NCBI RefSeq assembly: GCF_006715785.1
Contig: NZ_VFNX01000008.1
Location: 53,070 to 117,069 of the forward strand
From: Streptomyces puniciscabiei
GTDB taxonomy: Bacteria > Actinomycetota > Actinomycetes > Streptomycetales > Streptomycetaceae
Length of the DNA stretch: 64,000 nt
Direction: 5' to 3'
Below are positions 55,364 to 64,000 of this stretch, one piece after another. Numbering within the stretch: position 1 is the stretch's first letter; the number at the start of each line of letters is the position of its first letter. The position numbers and the translations under genes are program-made. The notes beneath the pieces are model-generated. The model saw only the letters and a program-made list of their open reading frames with translations, was not told where the DNA came from and searched no databases.

Positions 55364-56410
55364 TCAGCCGAAGGTCAGCTTCGAGCTGTCGTAGCCGGCC
55401 GGGAGCAGGTTGTCCGTGATCGACGGGACGTCGACCTTCTTGGTGATCTGGCCCGCCCTCAGGAAGGCATCGGCGAGCTTCTGTTCCGCCGCGATGTCCG
55501 GCCTCCCGATCGGAGTCACCCGGGTCTCGAAGGCCTTCAGGGACGCCTTGGCGTCGGCCAGCGGGATGCCCTCCTCCTCGGAGATGGCCTGCGCGTACTT
55601 GTCCTCGTGCTTGATCGCGTAGGAGAACTCGCGCGCGAGCCGCTGCAGTACGTCCGTCAGGGCCGCCCGCTTCGTCTTGTCACCGAGCGACTTCCCGGTG
55701 GCGACGTAGTAGCTGCTCGTCTGATCGATCGGCGGCAGGCCCTTGGCCAGGATCCGGGCACCGTTCTTGACCGCGATCGCCGACTGCGGGTTCCAGATCG
55801 ACCAGGCGTCCACCTTGCCGGTGTTGAACGCGGTGGCACCGGCCGCCGGGTCGAGGAAGACCAGGTGCACGTCCTTGGGGCCGAGGCCGGCGCTCTTCAG
55901 CGCGTTGAGGGCGAGACCGTGGGCCGAACTGCCCTGCGGCACGGCGATCCTCTTGCCCTTGAGGTCGGCGAGCGTCCTCAGCTTCGAGCCCTTCGGCACG
56001 ATGATGTTCTCGTTGGACTGGCCGGGCGTGAGCGAGCGGTTGACGGCCACGATCTTGAAGCCGTACTCCTTCGCGGCGCCGGTGATCGGCGGTACGTCGC
56101 CGACGGCGCCCAGGTCGATGTCGCCCGACGCGGCGGCCTGCACCAGCGGCGGGCCGTAGGTGAAGCGGGCGAACCTCACCTTGTACGGCGCGTCGGCGAA
56201 CGCCCCGGTTATCTTCGCCAGGGCCTGGCTGCCGTCACCGCCGTTGTCACCGATGGTGAAGGTGTACTTGCTCCACTCGGGGTGCGCGGACGTGCTGCCG
56301 CTCGACTTGGCCAGCGGGGCGGCCTGCGACGACGCGCCGCATCCGGCGAGGGTGCCGGTGAGGGCGAGCAGACCGACGGCGCCGACGAGGCGGGTGCTAC
56401 TTCTGTACAT
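55364..56410 (-). CDS. sulfonate ABC transporter substrate-binding protein (SsuA-like)
   Basis: The 348-residue protein starts at ATG 56410 with a lipobox (LTGTLAGC), so it is probably lipid-anchored. The SBP-like core has DIDLGAVGDVPPITGAAKEY, AVPQGSSAHGLALNALKSAG and VFLDPAAGATAFNTGKVDAW, as in SsuA-type sulfonate or taurine binders. It delivers organosulfur compounds to the SsuBC transporter encoded upstream. Confidence 0.88.
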   Translation of the reverse strand: MYRSSTRLVGAVGLLALTGTLAGCGASSQAAPLAKSSGSTSAHPEWSKYTFTIGDNGGDGSQALAKITGAFADAPYKVRFARFTYGPPLVQAAASGDIDLGAVGDVPPITGAAKEYGFKIVAVNRSLTPGQSNENIIVPKGSKLRTLADLKGKRIAVPQGSSAHGLALNALKSAGLGPKDVHLVFLDPAAGATAFNTGKVDAWSIWNPQSAIAVKNGARILAKGLPPIDQTSSYYVATGKSLGDKTKRAALTDVLQRLAREFSYAIKHEDKYAQAISEEEGIPLADAKASLKAFETRVTPIGRPDIAAEQKLADAFLRAGQITKKVDVPSITDNLLPAGYDSSKLTFG

Positions 56411-56446
56411 GGCTTCTTTCCGGCTTTCTGTGCAGGGGAAGGGCAG

Positions 56447-57178
56447 TCAGTGGTGTCCGGCGACACCGAGGTCGTTCAGGAGCGCGGCACGCAGCTCCTC
56501 ACGGGCGACGCTCGCCTCGCGGTCCGCCGCCGAGAGCTGGACGCGATGGGAGGCGCCGATGCGCCCGTCGCTCATGACGACGATGCGGTCCGCCAGGGCG
56601 ATCGCCTCGTCGACGTCGTGGGTGACCAGCAGCATGGCCGCGTGGTGCTTGCTGCGCAGTGCCCGCACGAGGTCGTGCATGCGCAGCCGGGTGATCGCGT
56701 CGAGGGCCGCGAACGGCTCGTCCAGCAGGACGAGTCCGGGCTCGGAGACCAGTGCCCGCGCGAGCGACACCCGCTGGGCCTCACCGCCGGAGAGCTCCTT
56801 GGGCCATGCCTTCTCGCGTCCCGCGAGTCCGACCTCGGCGAGCACGTCCCGGGCTCGCTGCTCGGCGTCGGGCCCGTACAGTCCGAGTGTGATGTTGCGC
56901 AGGACCCGCTGCCACGGCAGCAGCCGGTCGGCCTGGAACACGATCGCGCGCTTCGCCGGCACCTCCACCCGGCCGCCGTCGGGCCGGTCCAGGCCGGCGA
57001 GCAGTCTCAGGAGGGTGCTCTTGCCGCAGCCGGAGGGGCCGAGCAGGATCACCAGTTCCTCCTCTGCGATGGTCAGGTCCAGGCGGTCGAGCACCACCCG
57101 GTCACCGAACCGGCGGACGACCTGCTCGACGACGACTCCGGTCCGCCGCCGGGTCTGTGTCCCGATCGTGGTGCTCAT
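56447..57178 (-). CDS. sulfonate ABC transporter ATP-binding protein (SsuB-like)
   Basis: ATG 57178 overlaps the permease stop by four bases (ATGA); 243 residues. Walker A is LGPSGCGKSTLLRLLAGL, the signature is LSGGEAQRVSLARALVSEPG and Walker B LVLLDEPFAALDAITR. The sequence fits the nitrate/taurine/sulfonate branch of importers. Confidence 0.92.
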   Translation of the reverse strand: MSTTIGTQTRRRTGVVVEQVVRRFGDRVVLDRLDLTIAEEELVILLGPSGCGKSTLLRLLAGLDRPDGGRVEVPAKRAIVFQADRLLPWQRVLRNITLGLYGPDAEQRARDVLAEVGLAGREKAWPKELSGGEAQRVSLARALVSEPGLVLLDEPFAALDAITRLRMHDLVRALRSKHHAAMLLVTHDVDEAIALADRIVVMSDGRIGASHRVQLSAADREASVAREELRAALLNDLGVAGHH

Positions 57179-58068
57179 GACGCCTCATAACCCGGGCGCC
57201 ACCGCAGCAGCACCCGCTCGAGAACCCGGACGAACTGGTCGGCGAGCAGACCGAGGAGCGAGTAGACGACCAGCCCCACGAAGACCTGGTTGGTCTGCAG
57301 GTAGGTCTGCCCTTGAGTGATGAGGAAGCCGAGTCCCTTGTCGGCGTTGACCGTTTCGGCGGCGACGAGGCCCAGCACGCTGTACGCGAGGGAGAACCGC
57401 AGTCCGACGAGGAACCCGGGCAGGGCTCCGGGCACCAGCACCCGCGTCACGATGCGCCACGTGCCCGCGCCCGACGTCCGCGCCATCTCGATCAGGCGCT
57501 GGTCGACGCCCCTGATCGCGGCGAACAGGTTGAGATACATCGGCACGCCGGCACCGAACGAGATCAGCAGCACCTTCGTGAGCTCGTCGATGCCGAACCA
57601 CACGATCATCAGCGGCAGCACCGCCAGCAGCGGGATCGTGTTGAGGACCTGCACCACGCCGTTGAACAGGTACTCACCGCTGCGCAGCAGACCGCCGAGC
57701 ACTCCGGCGACGATGCCCACCGTCAGACCGATCAGGAGCCCGATGCCTGCCCGTTGCAGCGAGATGGCCACGTCGGGGCCGAGCACGCCCTGGTTCCACA
57801 GATCGGCGGCGGACTTCACGATGGAGGTCGGCGCCGGAGCGTACGTCTTCGCCAGCACACCGGCCCTGGCGAGAACCTCCCAGGCGACCAGGATCACGAC
57901 CGGAGTCGTGTAGATCCCGAGCGGCCAGCGAAGGCGCTCACGCAGCGTGCTGAACGCTGTCCGGCGCCGGGCGTCGCGGGGCAGGAAGACGTCCCGGTCC
58001 CGCGCGCTCGCCGGCTCGGCGTCGGCGGTCCTGGTGACGGCCGGTGTCCCGAGGGGGATGTCGGTCAT
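57175..58068 (-). CDS. sulfonate ABC transporter permease (SsuC-like)
   Basis: ATG 58068 overlaps the stop of the tauD-like gene by four bases (ATGA); 297 residues. About six membrane segments and the ATPase-contact loop IEMARTSGAGTWRIVTRVLV are present, as in SsuC/TauC. Together with SsuA and SsuB it imports organic sulfonates. Confidence 0.92.
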   Translation of the reverse strand: MTDIPLGTPAVTRTADAEPASARDRDVFLPRDARRRTAFSTLRERLRWPLGIYTTPVVILVAWEVLARAGVLAKTYAPAPTSIVKSAADLWNQGVLGPDVAISLQRAGIGLLIGLTVGIVAGVLGGLLRSGEYLFNGVVQVLNTIPLLAVLPLMIVWFGIDELTKVLLISFGAGVPMYLNLFAAIRGVDQRLIEMARTSGAGTWRIVTRVLVPGALPGFLVGLRFSLAYSVLGLVAAETVNADKGLGFLITQGQTYLQTNQVFVGLVVYSLLGLLADQFVRVLERVLLRWRPGYEAS

Positions 58069-58724
58069 GCCGCCGCCTCCGGGACGCCGGAGCGGTGCGA
58101 GGCGTCATCGACGATCCGCTTGACGAACCCGCCGATGAACAGGCCGCGTTCGCCGGTCAGCGGGTGCACTCGCACCGCCGGGTGTTCCGCCTCGTACGGC
58201 GTCGAGACGAAGACCCGGTCGTACTCCTCGCGCAGTGCCGTCGTGGCCGAAGGCCGGGCGTGGTCGTACCGGTCGGTGTGCACGGCGCGCGGTGAGTCCG
58301 CGAGGACGCGCAGCGGTTCGGGCAGGTTCCGGTGGGCCGCGGCGGCGTGGGCGACGAGCTTCTCGCCGCCGTACGGGGGGATCGTGAGGGACCGCAGGGT
58401 GGTGGCCTGGGGCGGGTTGACCACGAAGGTGACGTCCGTGTGCCACTCGTCGGCCCTGGACGTCTCGCTGTCGACGGCGAGCACGTTCGTGGTGCCATCG
58501 GCGGCCGGCACGTTCGGGTGAGCGGTGGTGAGTTCGCCGAACCACGCGGCCACGCGCTCCTGACCGGCGTTGTCGAGGTTCACCCGGTCGAACGCGATGG
58601 CCTTGTGTTCGTTGGGGGCTTGGCGGAGCGTGGCGACCGTCGAGGGGTCGGGAGGCGCCGTGAGGTCGACGCCCTCGACGACCGCGCCGATACGGCCGGT
58701 CAGCTTGCGGAGGGACGGAGGCAT
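58065..58724 (-). CDS. TauD/TfdA-family dioxygenase, C-terminally truncated
   Basis: ATG 58724 gives 219 residues; intact members have about 280-300. The iron ligands His and Asp are present in WHTDVTFVVNPPQATTL. The sequence follows the family to GERGLFIGGFVKRIV near residue 203 and then ends in SHRSGVPEAAA. The distal His and the Arg that binds 2-oxoglutarate, which lie in the missing part, are absent. The enzyme would cleave sulfonates to release sulfite, but this copy is probably inactive. It is first in the operon behind the cysteine leader. Confidence 0.75.
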   Translation of the reverse strand: MPPSLRKLTGRIGAVVEGVDLTAPPDPSTVATLRQAPNEHKAIAFDRVNLDNAGQERVAAWFGELTTAHPNVPAADGTTNVLAVDSETSRADEWHTDVTFVVNPPQATTLRSLTIPPYGGEKLVAHAAAAHRNLPEPLRVLADSPRAVHTDRYDHARPSATTALREEYDRVFVSTPYEAEHPAVRVHPLTGERGLFIGGFVKRIVDDASHRSGVPEAAA

Positions 58725-59044
58725 GGGGAGGTCCTTGTCGAGAGGGCGGGCGCAGCACGGGGTGCTGGAAGGCAGAGAGTTGGCGTGCGGGGACGACCGG
58801 AGCGGCGGCGGCCCCGTGGATGGTCGTCAGGTCGCGAGACGGGAGGAGCGGAACGACGGCGGCGAGAGCGCCGGACGCAGGCCGGGCCGACCGCTCATCC
58901 GCGCTTCAGTGAGGTCCTCGGCCTGCTCGAATCCGTGTGGACGGCCGTGGGGAAGAGTCGGAGGGGGCGACGTTCAGGACGTGGCGACGACGGTCCCGCC
59001 GGGCACCGTTTGAGGTCCCGGGAGCCACTCGACGACGTACCGGC
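58725..59044. other. leader region between Cys leader peptide and tauD
   Basis: These 320 bases lie between the leader peptide stop and the tauD start on the minus strand. A long leader is expected for attenuation-type control, but no single clear terminator/antiterminator pair was identified by eye. No other gene was seen. Confidence 0.45.
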
Positions 59045-59122
59045 TCAACGACAACAGAACGCGCTGGAGACGTGCGCCAGATCGATGTGGCGCCGCCGAG
59101 TGAGGTCCACGCGCGGGTTCAT
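59045..59122 (-). CDS. cysteine-type leader peptide of sulfonate operon
   Basis: ATG 59122 to a stop at 59045 encodes 25 residues. It contains LTRRRHIDLAHVSSAFCCR at its end, the pattern of actinobacterial putative leader peptides that precede sulfur-assimilation genes. Two adjacent Cys codons near the end can stall ribosomes when cysteine is scarce. It lies 320 bases upstream of the tauD-like gene. No strong ribosome binding site was seen, so translation may be leaderless. Confidence 0.75.
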   Translation of the reverse strand: MNPRVDLTRRRHIDLAHVSSAFCCR

Positions 59123-59245
59123 GGGACCGGAGTTCAGCAGAGGTCCGTCGCGCTGGTCAAGGACTTCCCGTGGAGGTCTTGCATTGCGGACACGGGCCGC
59201 CGTGGTACGTCCGGAAGCCGGGCCGCCCTGTGCCATGGTGATCGC

Positions 59246-60067
59246 ATGGTCAGTGAGATCAGGTTCGAGCCCGGCCTCTACCGGGGCACCGCCGACTACT
59301 ACGACCGGTTCCGCCTCCCCTACCCCGACGCCATGGTCGCCGATCTCGTCCGCCGGGCAGCGCCCTCGGGGCACGGACGCCTGCTCGACCTGGCATGCGG
59401 CACCGGCCAGCTCACCTTCCGCCTGCGCGACCGGTTCGCGGAAGTGTGGTCCGTGGACGCCGAATCCGGCATGACCGAGGTGGTCCGCGCCAAGGCGAGC
59501 GCTTGCGGCGCCGCCCACATCCGGACGATCACCGTCGGTGCCGAGGATCTCCACGCCGAGCCGGGCGGCTTCGAGCTGATCGTCATCGGCAATGCCTTCC
59601 ACCGCCTGCCCCGCGCCCTCGTCGCCCAGCGCGCCCACGGCTGGCTCAAGCCCGGTGGCTGCCTCGCGCTGTGCTGGTCGACCAGCCCGTGGACCGGCCC
59701 GCGGAACTGGCAGCGGGCGCTCGACGGCATGCTGCGCGGATGGCAGCACGCCCTCGGCGCGGCCGGCCGCGTTCCCCGGGGCTGGGACCGGGCAAGGCGA
59801 GAGGATCCTGACCGGGACGTGCTGGCCCGTGCCGGTTTCGAGCCCGCCGGACGTCATGAGTTCTGCGTCGAGCATCGCTGGACGATCCGCGAACTCGCCG
59901 GCTACGTCCGGTCGACATCGTTCCTGCCGCCCTCCGTGCTCGCGGACCACGCCGACGGCTTCGACGCCGGACTCACCGCCGGACTCGGCTCCTTCGCCGC
60001 CGACGGCCACCTCACCGAAACGGTCGGCTACGCCTACGAACTGGCACGCAAGCCGGTTCGGGAGTGA
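59246..60067 (+). CDS. class I SAM-dependent methyltransferase
   Basis: The protein has 273 residues and starts at ATG 59246. Motif I LLDLACGTGQLTFRLRDRF, the acidic residue in VWSVDAESGM and motif IV ELIVIGNAFHRLPR follow the methyltransferase order. The C-terminal 100 residues are helical and probably form the substrate cap. The substrate is unknown. It is divergent from the sulfonate operon. Confidence 0.85.
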   Translation: MVSEIRFEPGLYRGTADYYDRFRLPYPDAMVADLVRRAAPSGHGRLLDLACGTGQLTFRLRDRFAEVWSVDAESGMTEVVRAKASACGAAHIRTITVGAEDLHAEPGGFELIVIGNAFHRLPRALVAQRAHGWLKPGGCLALCWSTSPWTGPRNWQRALDGMLRGWQHALGAAGRVPRGWDRARREDPDRDVLARAGFEPAGRHEFCVEHRWTIRELAGYVRSTSFLPPSVLADHADGFDAGLTAGLGSFAADGHLTETVGYAYELARKPVRE

Positions 60068-60249
60068 CGGCCCGCATTGACAAGGCGAAGACGGGCGGGT
60101 TGTCATGAACACATGATCCTTCGTCCTGGCGCCAGCCGCACTCGCCGTACCGATGGACTCGCCGTCGGTGCCGGGTGTAACCCGGCACCGGACGGATCCC
60201 GCACGAAGGTCACGGGTGCCACCCCCAGGGCGGAGGACGGGCGGCTGCG

Positions 60250-63150
60250 GTGGGAGCACGGTCACTGACCGGGCGCCGCGAGCTGCTCGACGCCGCCCGG
60301 GCCGCACTGACGGCCCGTCCTGGAGTGCTCATCCACGGTCCCCTCGGGATCGGCAAGTCCATGCTCGTGGCAGCCCTTACGGCGTCCCTGACGGCGCATC
60401 CCCCGTCGGCCTGCACTGTGCTGCACTGCTCGCCCGCGGAGGAGGACGCCCGCCTCCCGTTCGCCGGGCTCGTCGACCTGTTCGCGCGGGTGCCGGAGAG
60501 CTGCCTGGAAACCCTCGCGCCGGAGCCCCGGGCGGCACTGAGGGCAGCCCTGTTGCGCGGCACGGAACCGGCGGACGGCCGCAGCCGTCTCGCGGTGCGC
60601 GTCGCCGTCCTCGACGTGCTGCGCACCCTGGCCGCCACCGGTCCCGTCGTCCTGGTGCTCGACGGCCTGCAGTGGCTCGACGAGTGCACCGCCGAGGTGC
60701 TGGCCTTCGCCGTACGCCGGCTCGGCGACCTGGACATACGGGTGGTGGCCGCGGAACGGGTCGCGGACGGCGAACCGCCCGAGCGACCGCGCTGCTGCCC
60801 GCCCGGCACCGTCGAACTTCCGGTACCGCCCCTCACGGACGACGATGTCGCCCGCCTTCTGCGCGCCGGCACCGGCGCCGGCCTGTCCCCGGGTGTGCTC
60901 CGGGCGATCCAGCGCACCGCCGCCGGAAACCCGTTGTACGCACTGGAGTTGGGGCGAGCCGCCGCCCTGCGCGGCCCGGCACCCGCGGCCTGCGGGCCGA
61001 CGCTGCCCGTGCCCCGGAGACTGCGCACCCTGCTGCTGGACGAGGCGCGCAGGCTGCCGAAGACGGCGCGGAGCACGCTCCTGGTCACCAGCGCCGCCGC
61101 CCGACCCGACCTCGCCCTGCTGCGTGCCGCCGGGCTCCCCGACCCCGCCGCGGACCTCGCGGAGGCGGAGCGGCTCGGCATGGCGGCGACCGACACCGGT
61201 GGAACCATACGCTTCCGGCATCCGCTGATCCGTGCCGCCGTCTACGCCGACGCCCCCGAGAGCGAGCGCCGGCAGGCACACGCGCTGCTGGCCCGCGCGA
61301 TCACCGAGCCCGTCGAACAGGCCCGTCATCTCGCGCACGCGCGCCCGCACGCGGACGAGGACACCGCCCGCACCCTGATGTCCGCGGCGGAGTACGCCCG
61401 CCGCGACGGCGCGCTCGGCGCCGCTTGCGAACTGGCCCGGCTCGCCGCCCGCCGTACCCCCGGCGACCGGCCCGCGGACCGGGCCGACCGGCTGCTGGCC
61501 GCGGCGGAGTACGCCTGCGACGCCGGGCAACGGGAGGAGGCGGCCGGGGCCGCGGAGGCGGTTCTCGCCGAGTCGGACTCGGCACGCCGTCGGGTGCGGG
61601 CCCGGCTGGTCCTGCTGCGCAACGCCGGGCAGGCGCTGGAGGGTGCCCACGCACTGATCCAGGAAGGTCTCCGGGACGCCGTCGGCGATCCGGAGGCCGA
61701 GGCCCCGCTGCACCACTGGGCGGCCGTACGCGGCCTGCTGTGCGGGGAGCTGGAGGAGGCGGCAGGGCATGCGCGGCGCGCTGCCGGGCGGGCGGCCGCG
61801 GCCGGTGACACGGAGACCGTGATCGGAGCGCTCGCCACGCTCGCCCGGGTGCGTTCCCTGGCCGGCGATCCGGTCGCGGCGGAGGCCGCCCTGGAGGAGG
61901 CGCTCGCGCTGGCCGGAGGCGCCGACGGCGGTCCGCAGAGCTGGCGGCTGATCCGGATGCGGGCGATCCTCGCCCTGGACTCCGACAGGGTGACCGAGGC
62001 CGAGGAGCAGGTGGTCCAACTCCTGCCCATGGTCGAGGAGTTGGCCGCTGTCGAGGAGGTCATGGCGACTCTGGTGGCACTGACCCGGATCCAGGTGCGG
62101 GCCGGACACTGCCGCGAGGCACTGCACACCGCGGCGCGCTGCTCGCGCGCCATGTCCGAGGCGGCTCCCGCGCTGTACGCGGCGGCGCTGGCGGCCACCG
62201 CGGGCGGCGCCGTCGAGGAGGCCCGGCGGCTGGCCGAGCAGGCGGTACGCGCCTCGGAGGCCGACGGCGACCGGCTGTTCCTGCTGCGTGCGCTGGCCGT
62301 GCTCGGACAGGCCGGACTGCTCGCCGGCGACCCACGGGGAGCCGCGTCCGCGGTCGAGGCGCTGCAGCGCGTGCGGGAGCTCGGGACTGCCATGCGTGCC
62401 GCCGACCCGCCTTTGCTGCACTGGTACGGCGACCTGGCCGAAGCACTGGTCCTGCTCGGCGAGACGGACGAGGCCGGGACCGTCCTCCGCGAGGCCTGCG
62501 CCCGTGTGACCGGTGACACGCCCGGCAGCGTGCTGGCGGCTCTGGAGCGTGCGGAGGGGCTGCGGGAGGCAGGGAGCGGCCGGGCGAAGGAGGGAGCCGC
62601 GCGACTGCGTGCCGCCGTGGACCGGCTGCGTCAACTCCCGTTGCCCACCGAGCTGGTGCGCACCCTGATCGCACTCGGAGCGGTCGAGCGCCGCTCGCGC
62701 CGCAGGAGCGCGGCGCGCGCCGTTCTCGGCGAGGCGCTGCACACCGCCACGCGGATCGGCGCCGCCCCGCTCGCGGCACGGGCCAGGGACGAGCTGTCCC
62801 GGCTGGACGCCGGTGACCGCAGCGGTGAGGCGGGTACGGGCCGGCCCGAACTCACCCCCACCGAGGCCAGGATCGCCGAGCTGGTCGGGGGTGGGGCCAC
62901 CAACCGGGAGGTCGCCGCCAAGCTGTTCATCAGCGTCAAGACGGTGGAAGGGACCCTGTCGCGGGTGTACCGCAAGGTCGGGGTCCGCTCGCGCACCGCG
63001 CTCGCCCACGCGATGGCGGTCGCCGTCATCGCCTCCGGCGCGGCCGTCGACTCCGGCGACGAGGGTCAAGTGGATCCACCGGGACGGACCGTGACGGTGA
63101 GCCGGTCGAGCCGCACCCAGACCCACCATGTTCTCGACACACGCCGTTGA
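60250..63150 (+). CDS. LAL-type LuxR-family regulator with AAA ATPase domain
   Basis: GTG 60250 gives 966 residues. Walker A is IHGPLGIGKSMLVAAL near residue 30 and Walker B is VVLVLDGLQWLDE. A long alpha-helical TPR-like part follows. The C-terminal LuxR helix-turn-helix reads LTPTEARIAELVGGG and then NREVAAKLFISVKTVEGTLS. LAL regulators bind ATP and often control secondary metabolism or polymer degradation. The S53 protease gene downstream may be a target. Confidence 0.88.
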   Translation: MGARSLTGRRELLDAARAALTARPGVLIHGPLGIGKSMLVAALTASLTAHPPSACTVLHCSPAEEDARLPFAGLVDLFARVPESCLETLAPEPRAALRAALLRGTEPADGRSRLAVRVAVLDVLRTLAATGPVVLVLDGLQWLDECTAEVLAFAVRRLGDLDIRVVAAERVADGEPPERPRCCPPGTVELPVPPLTDDDVARLLRAGTGAGLSPGVLRAIQRTAAGNPLYALELGRAAALRGPAPAACGPTLPVPRRLRTLLLDEARRLPKTARSTLLVTSAAARPDLALLRAAGLPDPAADLAEAERLGMAATDTGGTIRFRHPLIRAAVYADAPESERRQAHALLARAITEPVEQARHLAHARPHADEDTARTLMSAAEYARRDGALGAACELARLAARRTPGDRPADRADRLLAAAEYACDAGQREEAAGAAEAVLAESDSARRRVRARLVLLRNAGQALEGAHALIQEGLRDAVGDPEAEAPLHHWAAVRGLLCGELEEAAGHARRAAGRAAAAGDTETVIGALATLARVRSLAGDPVAAEAALEEALALAGGADGGPQSWRLIRMRAILALDSDRVTEAEEQVVQLLPMVEELAAVEEVMATLVALTRIQVRAGHCREALHTAARCSRAMSEAAPALYAAALAATAGGAVEEARRLAEQAVRASEADGDRLFLLRALAVLGQAGLLAGDPRGAASAVEALQRVRELGTAMRAADPPLLHWYGDLAEALVLLGETDEAGTVLREACARVTGDTPGSVLAALERAEGLREAGSGRAKEGAARLRAAVDRLRQLPLPTELVRTLIALGAVERRSRRRSAARAVLGEALHTATRIGAAPLAARARDELSRLDAGDRSGEAGTGRPELTPTEARIAELVGGGATNREVAAKLFISVKTVEGTLSRVYRKVGVRSRTALAHAMAVAVIASGAAVDSGDEGQVDPPGRTVTVSRSSRTQTHHVLDTRR

Positions 63151-63271
63151 CGTGACACCGGCTGTTAACACGCAACGCAAGGGTTCCCCCGCTTATGGGG
63201 GTGGGGTCGACGTTCCTACGGTGAAGCCGTTCCGATTCCGGAACAACTCCCCCACTCCCCGGAGGACTTCA

Positions 63272-64000
63272 GTGACCACACGTCTGAAACTGCTCGGTCT
63301 GGTCGCCGCGCCCGCCCTGGTCGCCGCGGCCGTCCCCGCCGCCCATGCCGCGAACGCTCCGCAGCCGCACGCGACCCGTGCCGCCATCGCCGGAGACGTC
63401 CTGCCGGGCCTGAAGCACAACGCGGCCCGCACCGGAAGCGTCGCGGCCGGCAAGCGGATATCGGTGGCCATCAGCCTGACTCCCAGAGGCGGAAGGGCAC
63501 TCGACACCTTCGTCGCCGAGGTCAGTGACCCGCATTCGAGTTCCTACGGCCACTACCTGACCAAGCAGCAGTTCGGGGCCCGCTTCGGCCGGACCGACGC
63601 CGAGATCAAGCAGCTCAAGGACTACCTGCGCGCCCAGGGCCTGACCGTCGGCAAGGTCCACTCCGGCAACCTGCTGGTCGACGCCGACGGCACCGCCGCC
63701 CAGCTGGAGAAGGCCTTCGGCACCAAGCTGTCGACCTGGAAGGACGCCAGGACCGGACGTTCCTTCTACGCCAACGACAGCGCGCCGACGCTGCCGGCCG
63801 CCATCGCGTCGATCGTCAGCGACGTCGCAGGCCTCAACAACCGCGTCCAGCTGCACCACCAGGCGACCCCGCACACCGTCAGCCCCCACAACGGTCCCGG
63901 CGGCGGGTACACGCCGGCCCAGCTCAAGGGCGGCTACAACGTCTCCGGCACGTACACCGGCAGCGGCCAGAAGATCGCGCTGCTGGAGTTCGACGGCTTC
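63272..64000 (+). CDS. secreted S53 (sedolisin/kumamolisin) protease, partial
   Basis: GTG 63272 follows GGAGG. The first 243 residues are inside the window and the gene runs off the right edge. Residues 1-28 are a signal peptide (cleavage near AHAA). The rest is the pro-domain: VAISLTPRGGRALDTFVAEV, YLTKQQFGARFG and LRAQGLTVGKVHSGNLLVDA, with KIALLEFDGF marking the start of the catalytic domain. Such enzymes are acid-active Ser-Glu-Asp proteases that self-activate outside the cell. Confidence 0.9.
   Translation, partial: MTTRLKLLGLVAAPALVAAAVPAAHAANAPQPHATRAAIAGDVLPGLKHNAARTGSVAAGKRISVAISLTPRGGRALDTFVAEVSDPHSSSYGHYLTKQQFGARFGRTDAEIKQLKDYLRAQGLTVGKVHSGNLLVDADGTAAQLEKAFGTKLSTWKDARTGRSFYANDSAPTLPAAIASIVSDVAGLNNRVQLHHQATPHTVSPHNGPGGGYTPAQLKGGYNVSGTYTGSGQKIALLEFDGF

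Overview
The window is a high-GC actinobacterial chromosome segment, almost certainly from Streptomyces. The signs are very GC-rich codon third positions, frequent GTG and TTG starts behind GGAGG-type ribosome binding sites, many Streptomyces-style secreted proteins and regulators (LysR, MarR, TetR, LAL-type LuxR), and F420- and mycothiol-linked enzyme families. No rRNA, plasmid backbone, prophage or CRISPR array is visible. There is one tRNA-like gene.

Layout. 1-7.3 kb: a LacI relic, a glycogen-debranching-type enzyme, a secreted phosphoesterase, a zinc-ribbon protein, a Cys-cluster/pentapeptide protein and a SpoIIE-type phosphatase. 7.3-12.8 kb: a DUF1275 membrane protein, an NAD-dependent epimerase, two LysR regulators, an SRPBCC protein, a 46-residue secreted peptide and decayed MarR and methyltransferase genes. 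12.9-16.1 kb: alcohol and aldehyde dehydrogenase genes divergent from a MarR gene, with paired operator palindromes between them. 16-20.3 kb: a PAP2 membrane phosphatase, a 51-residue membrane peptide, relics of a gentisate-type aromatic pathway and a DUF2243/CtaG membrane pair. 20.7-31.3 kb: a secreted alpha/beta hydrolase, a GT39 glycosyltransferase, relic fragments, a metal-type permease behind a CsoR-like operator, a PLP enzyme, a YbdK-like ligase and small proteins. 31.4-34.1 kb: three decayed genes (NRPS thioesterase, amidohydrolase, gluconate permease) around an intact PPOX/F420 protein. 34.2-41.7 kb: a methyltransferase-like protein, a second-type dnaK-grpE operon, an LmeA-like protein, a lipoprotein, a saccharopine-dehydrogenase-like protein, a TetR regulator and the tRNA-like gene. 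41.8-47.1 kb: a FUSC membrane protein, a GH43 glycosidase under LacI-type operators and an orphan response regulator. 47.3-53.1 kb: a four-gene peptide/nickel-type ABC importer operon. 53.3-59.1 kb: a decayed F420-type oxidoreductase and a sulfonate-utilisation operon (tauD-like, ssuC, ssuB, ssuA, LLM monooxygenase) behind a cysteine-rich leader peptide. 59.2-64 kb: a methyltransferase, a LAL regulator and the start of a secreted S53 protease.

Two themes stand out. First, gene decay is dense: about ten truncated or frameshifted genes in 64 kb, as expected for a variable chromosome-arm region. Second, several regulatory devices can be read directly: a cysteine leader peptide for sulfur genes, a Cys-rich overlapping upstream ORF before an ABC operon, a CsoR/CstR-like operator, paired MarR operators, LacI-type operators at GH43 and a DosR-like box at the response regulator. 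I found no clearly new multi-gene system. The best leads are the sulfur leader/ssu operon, the Cys-rich upstream ORF, the atypical tRNA-like gene and the 46-residue secreted peptide. All family assignments come from reading the translated sequence by eye; no database search was run.
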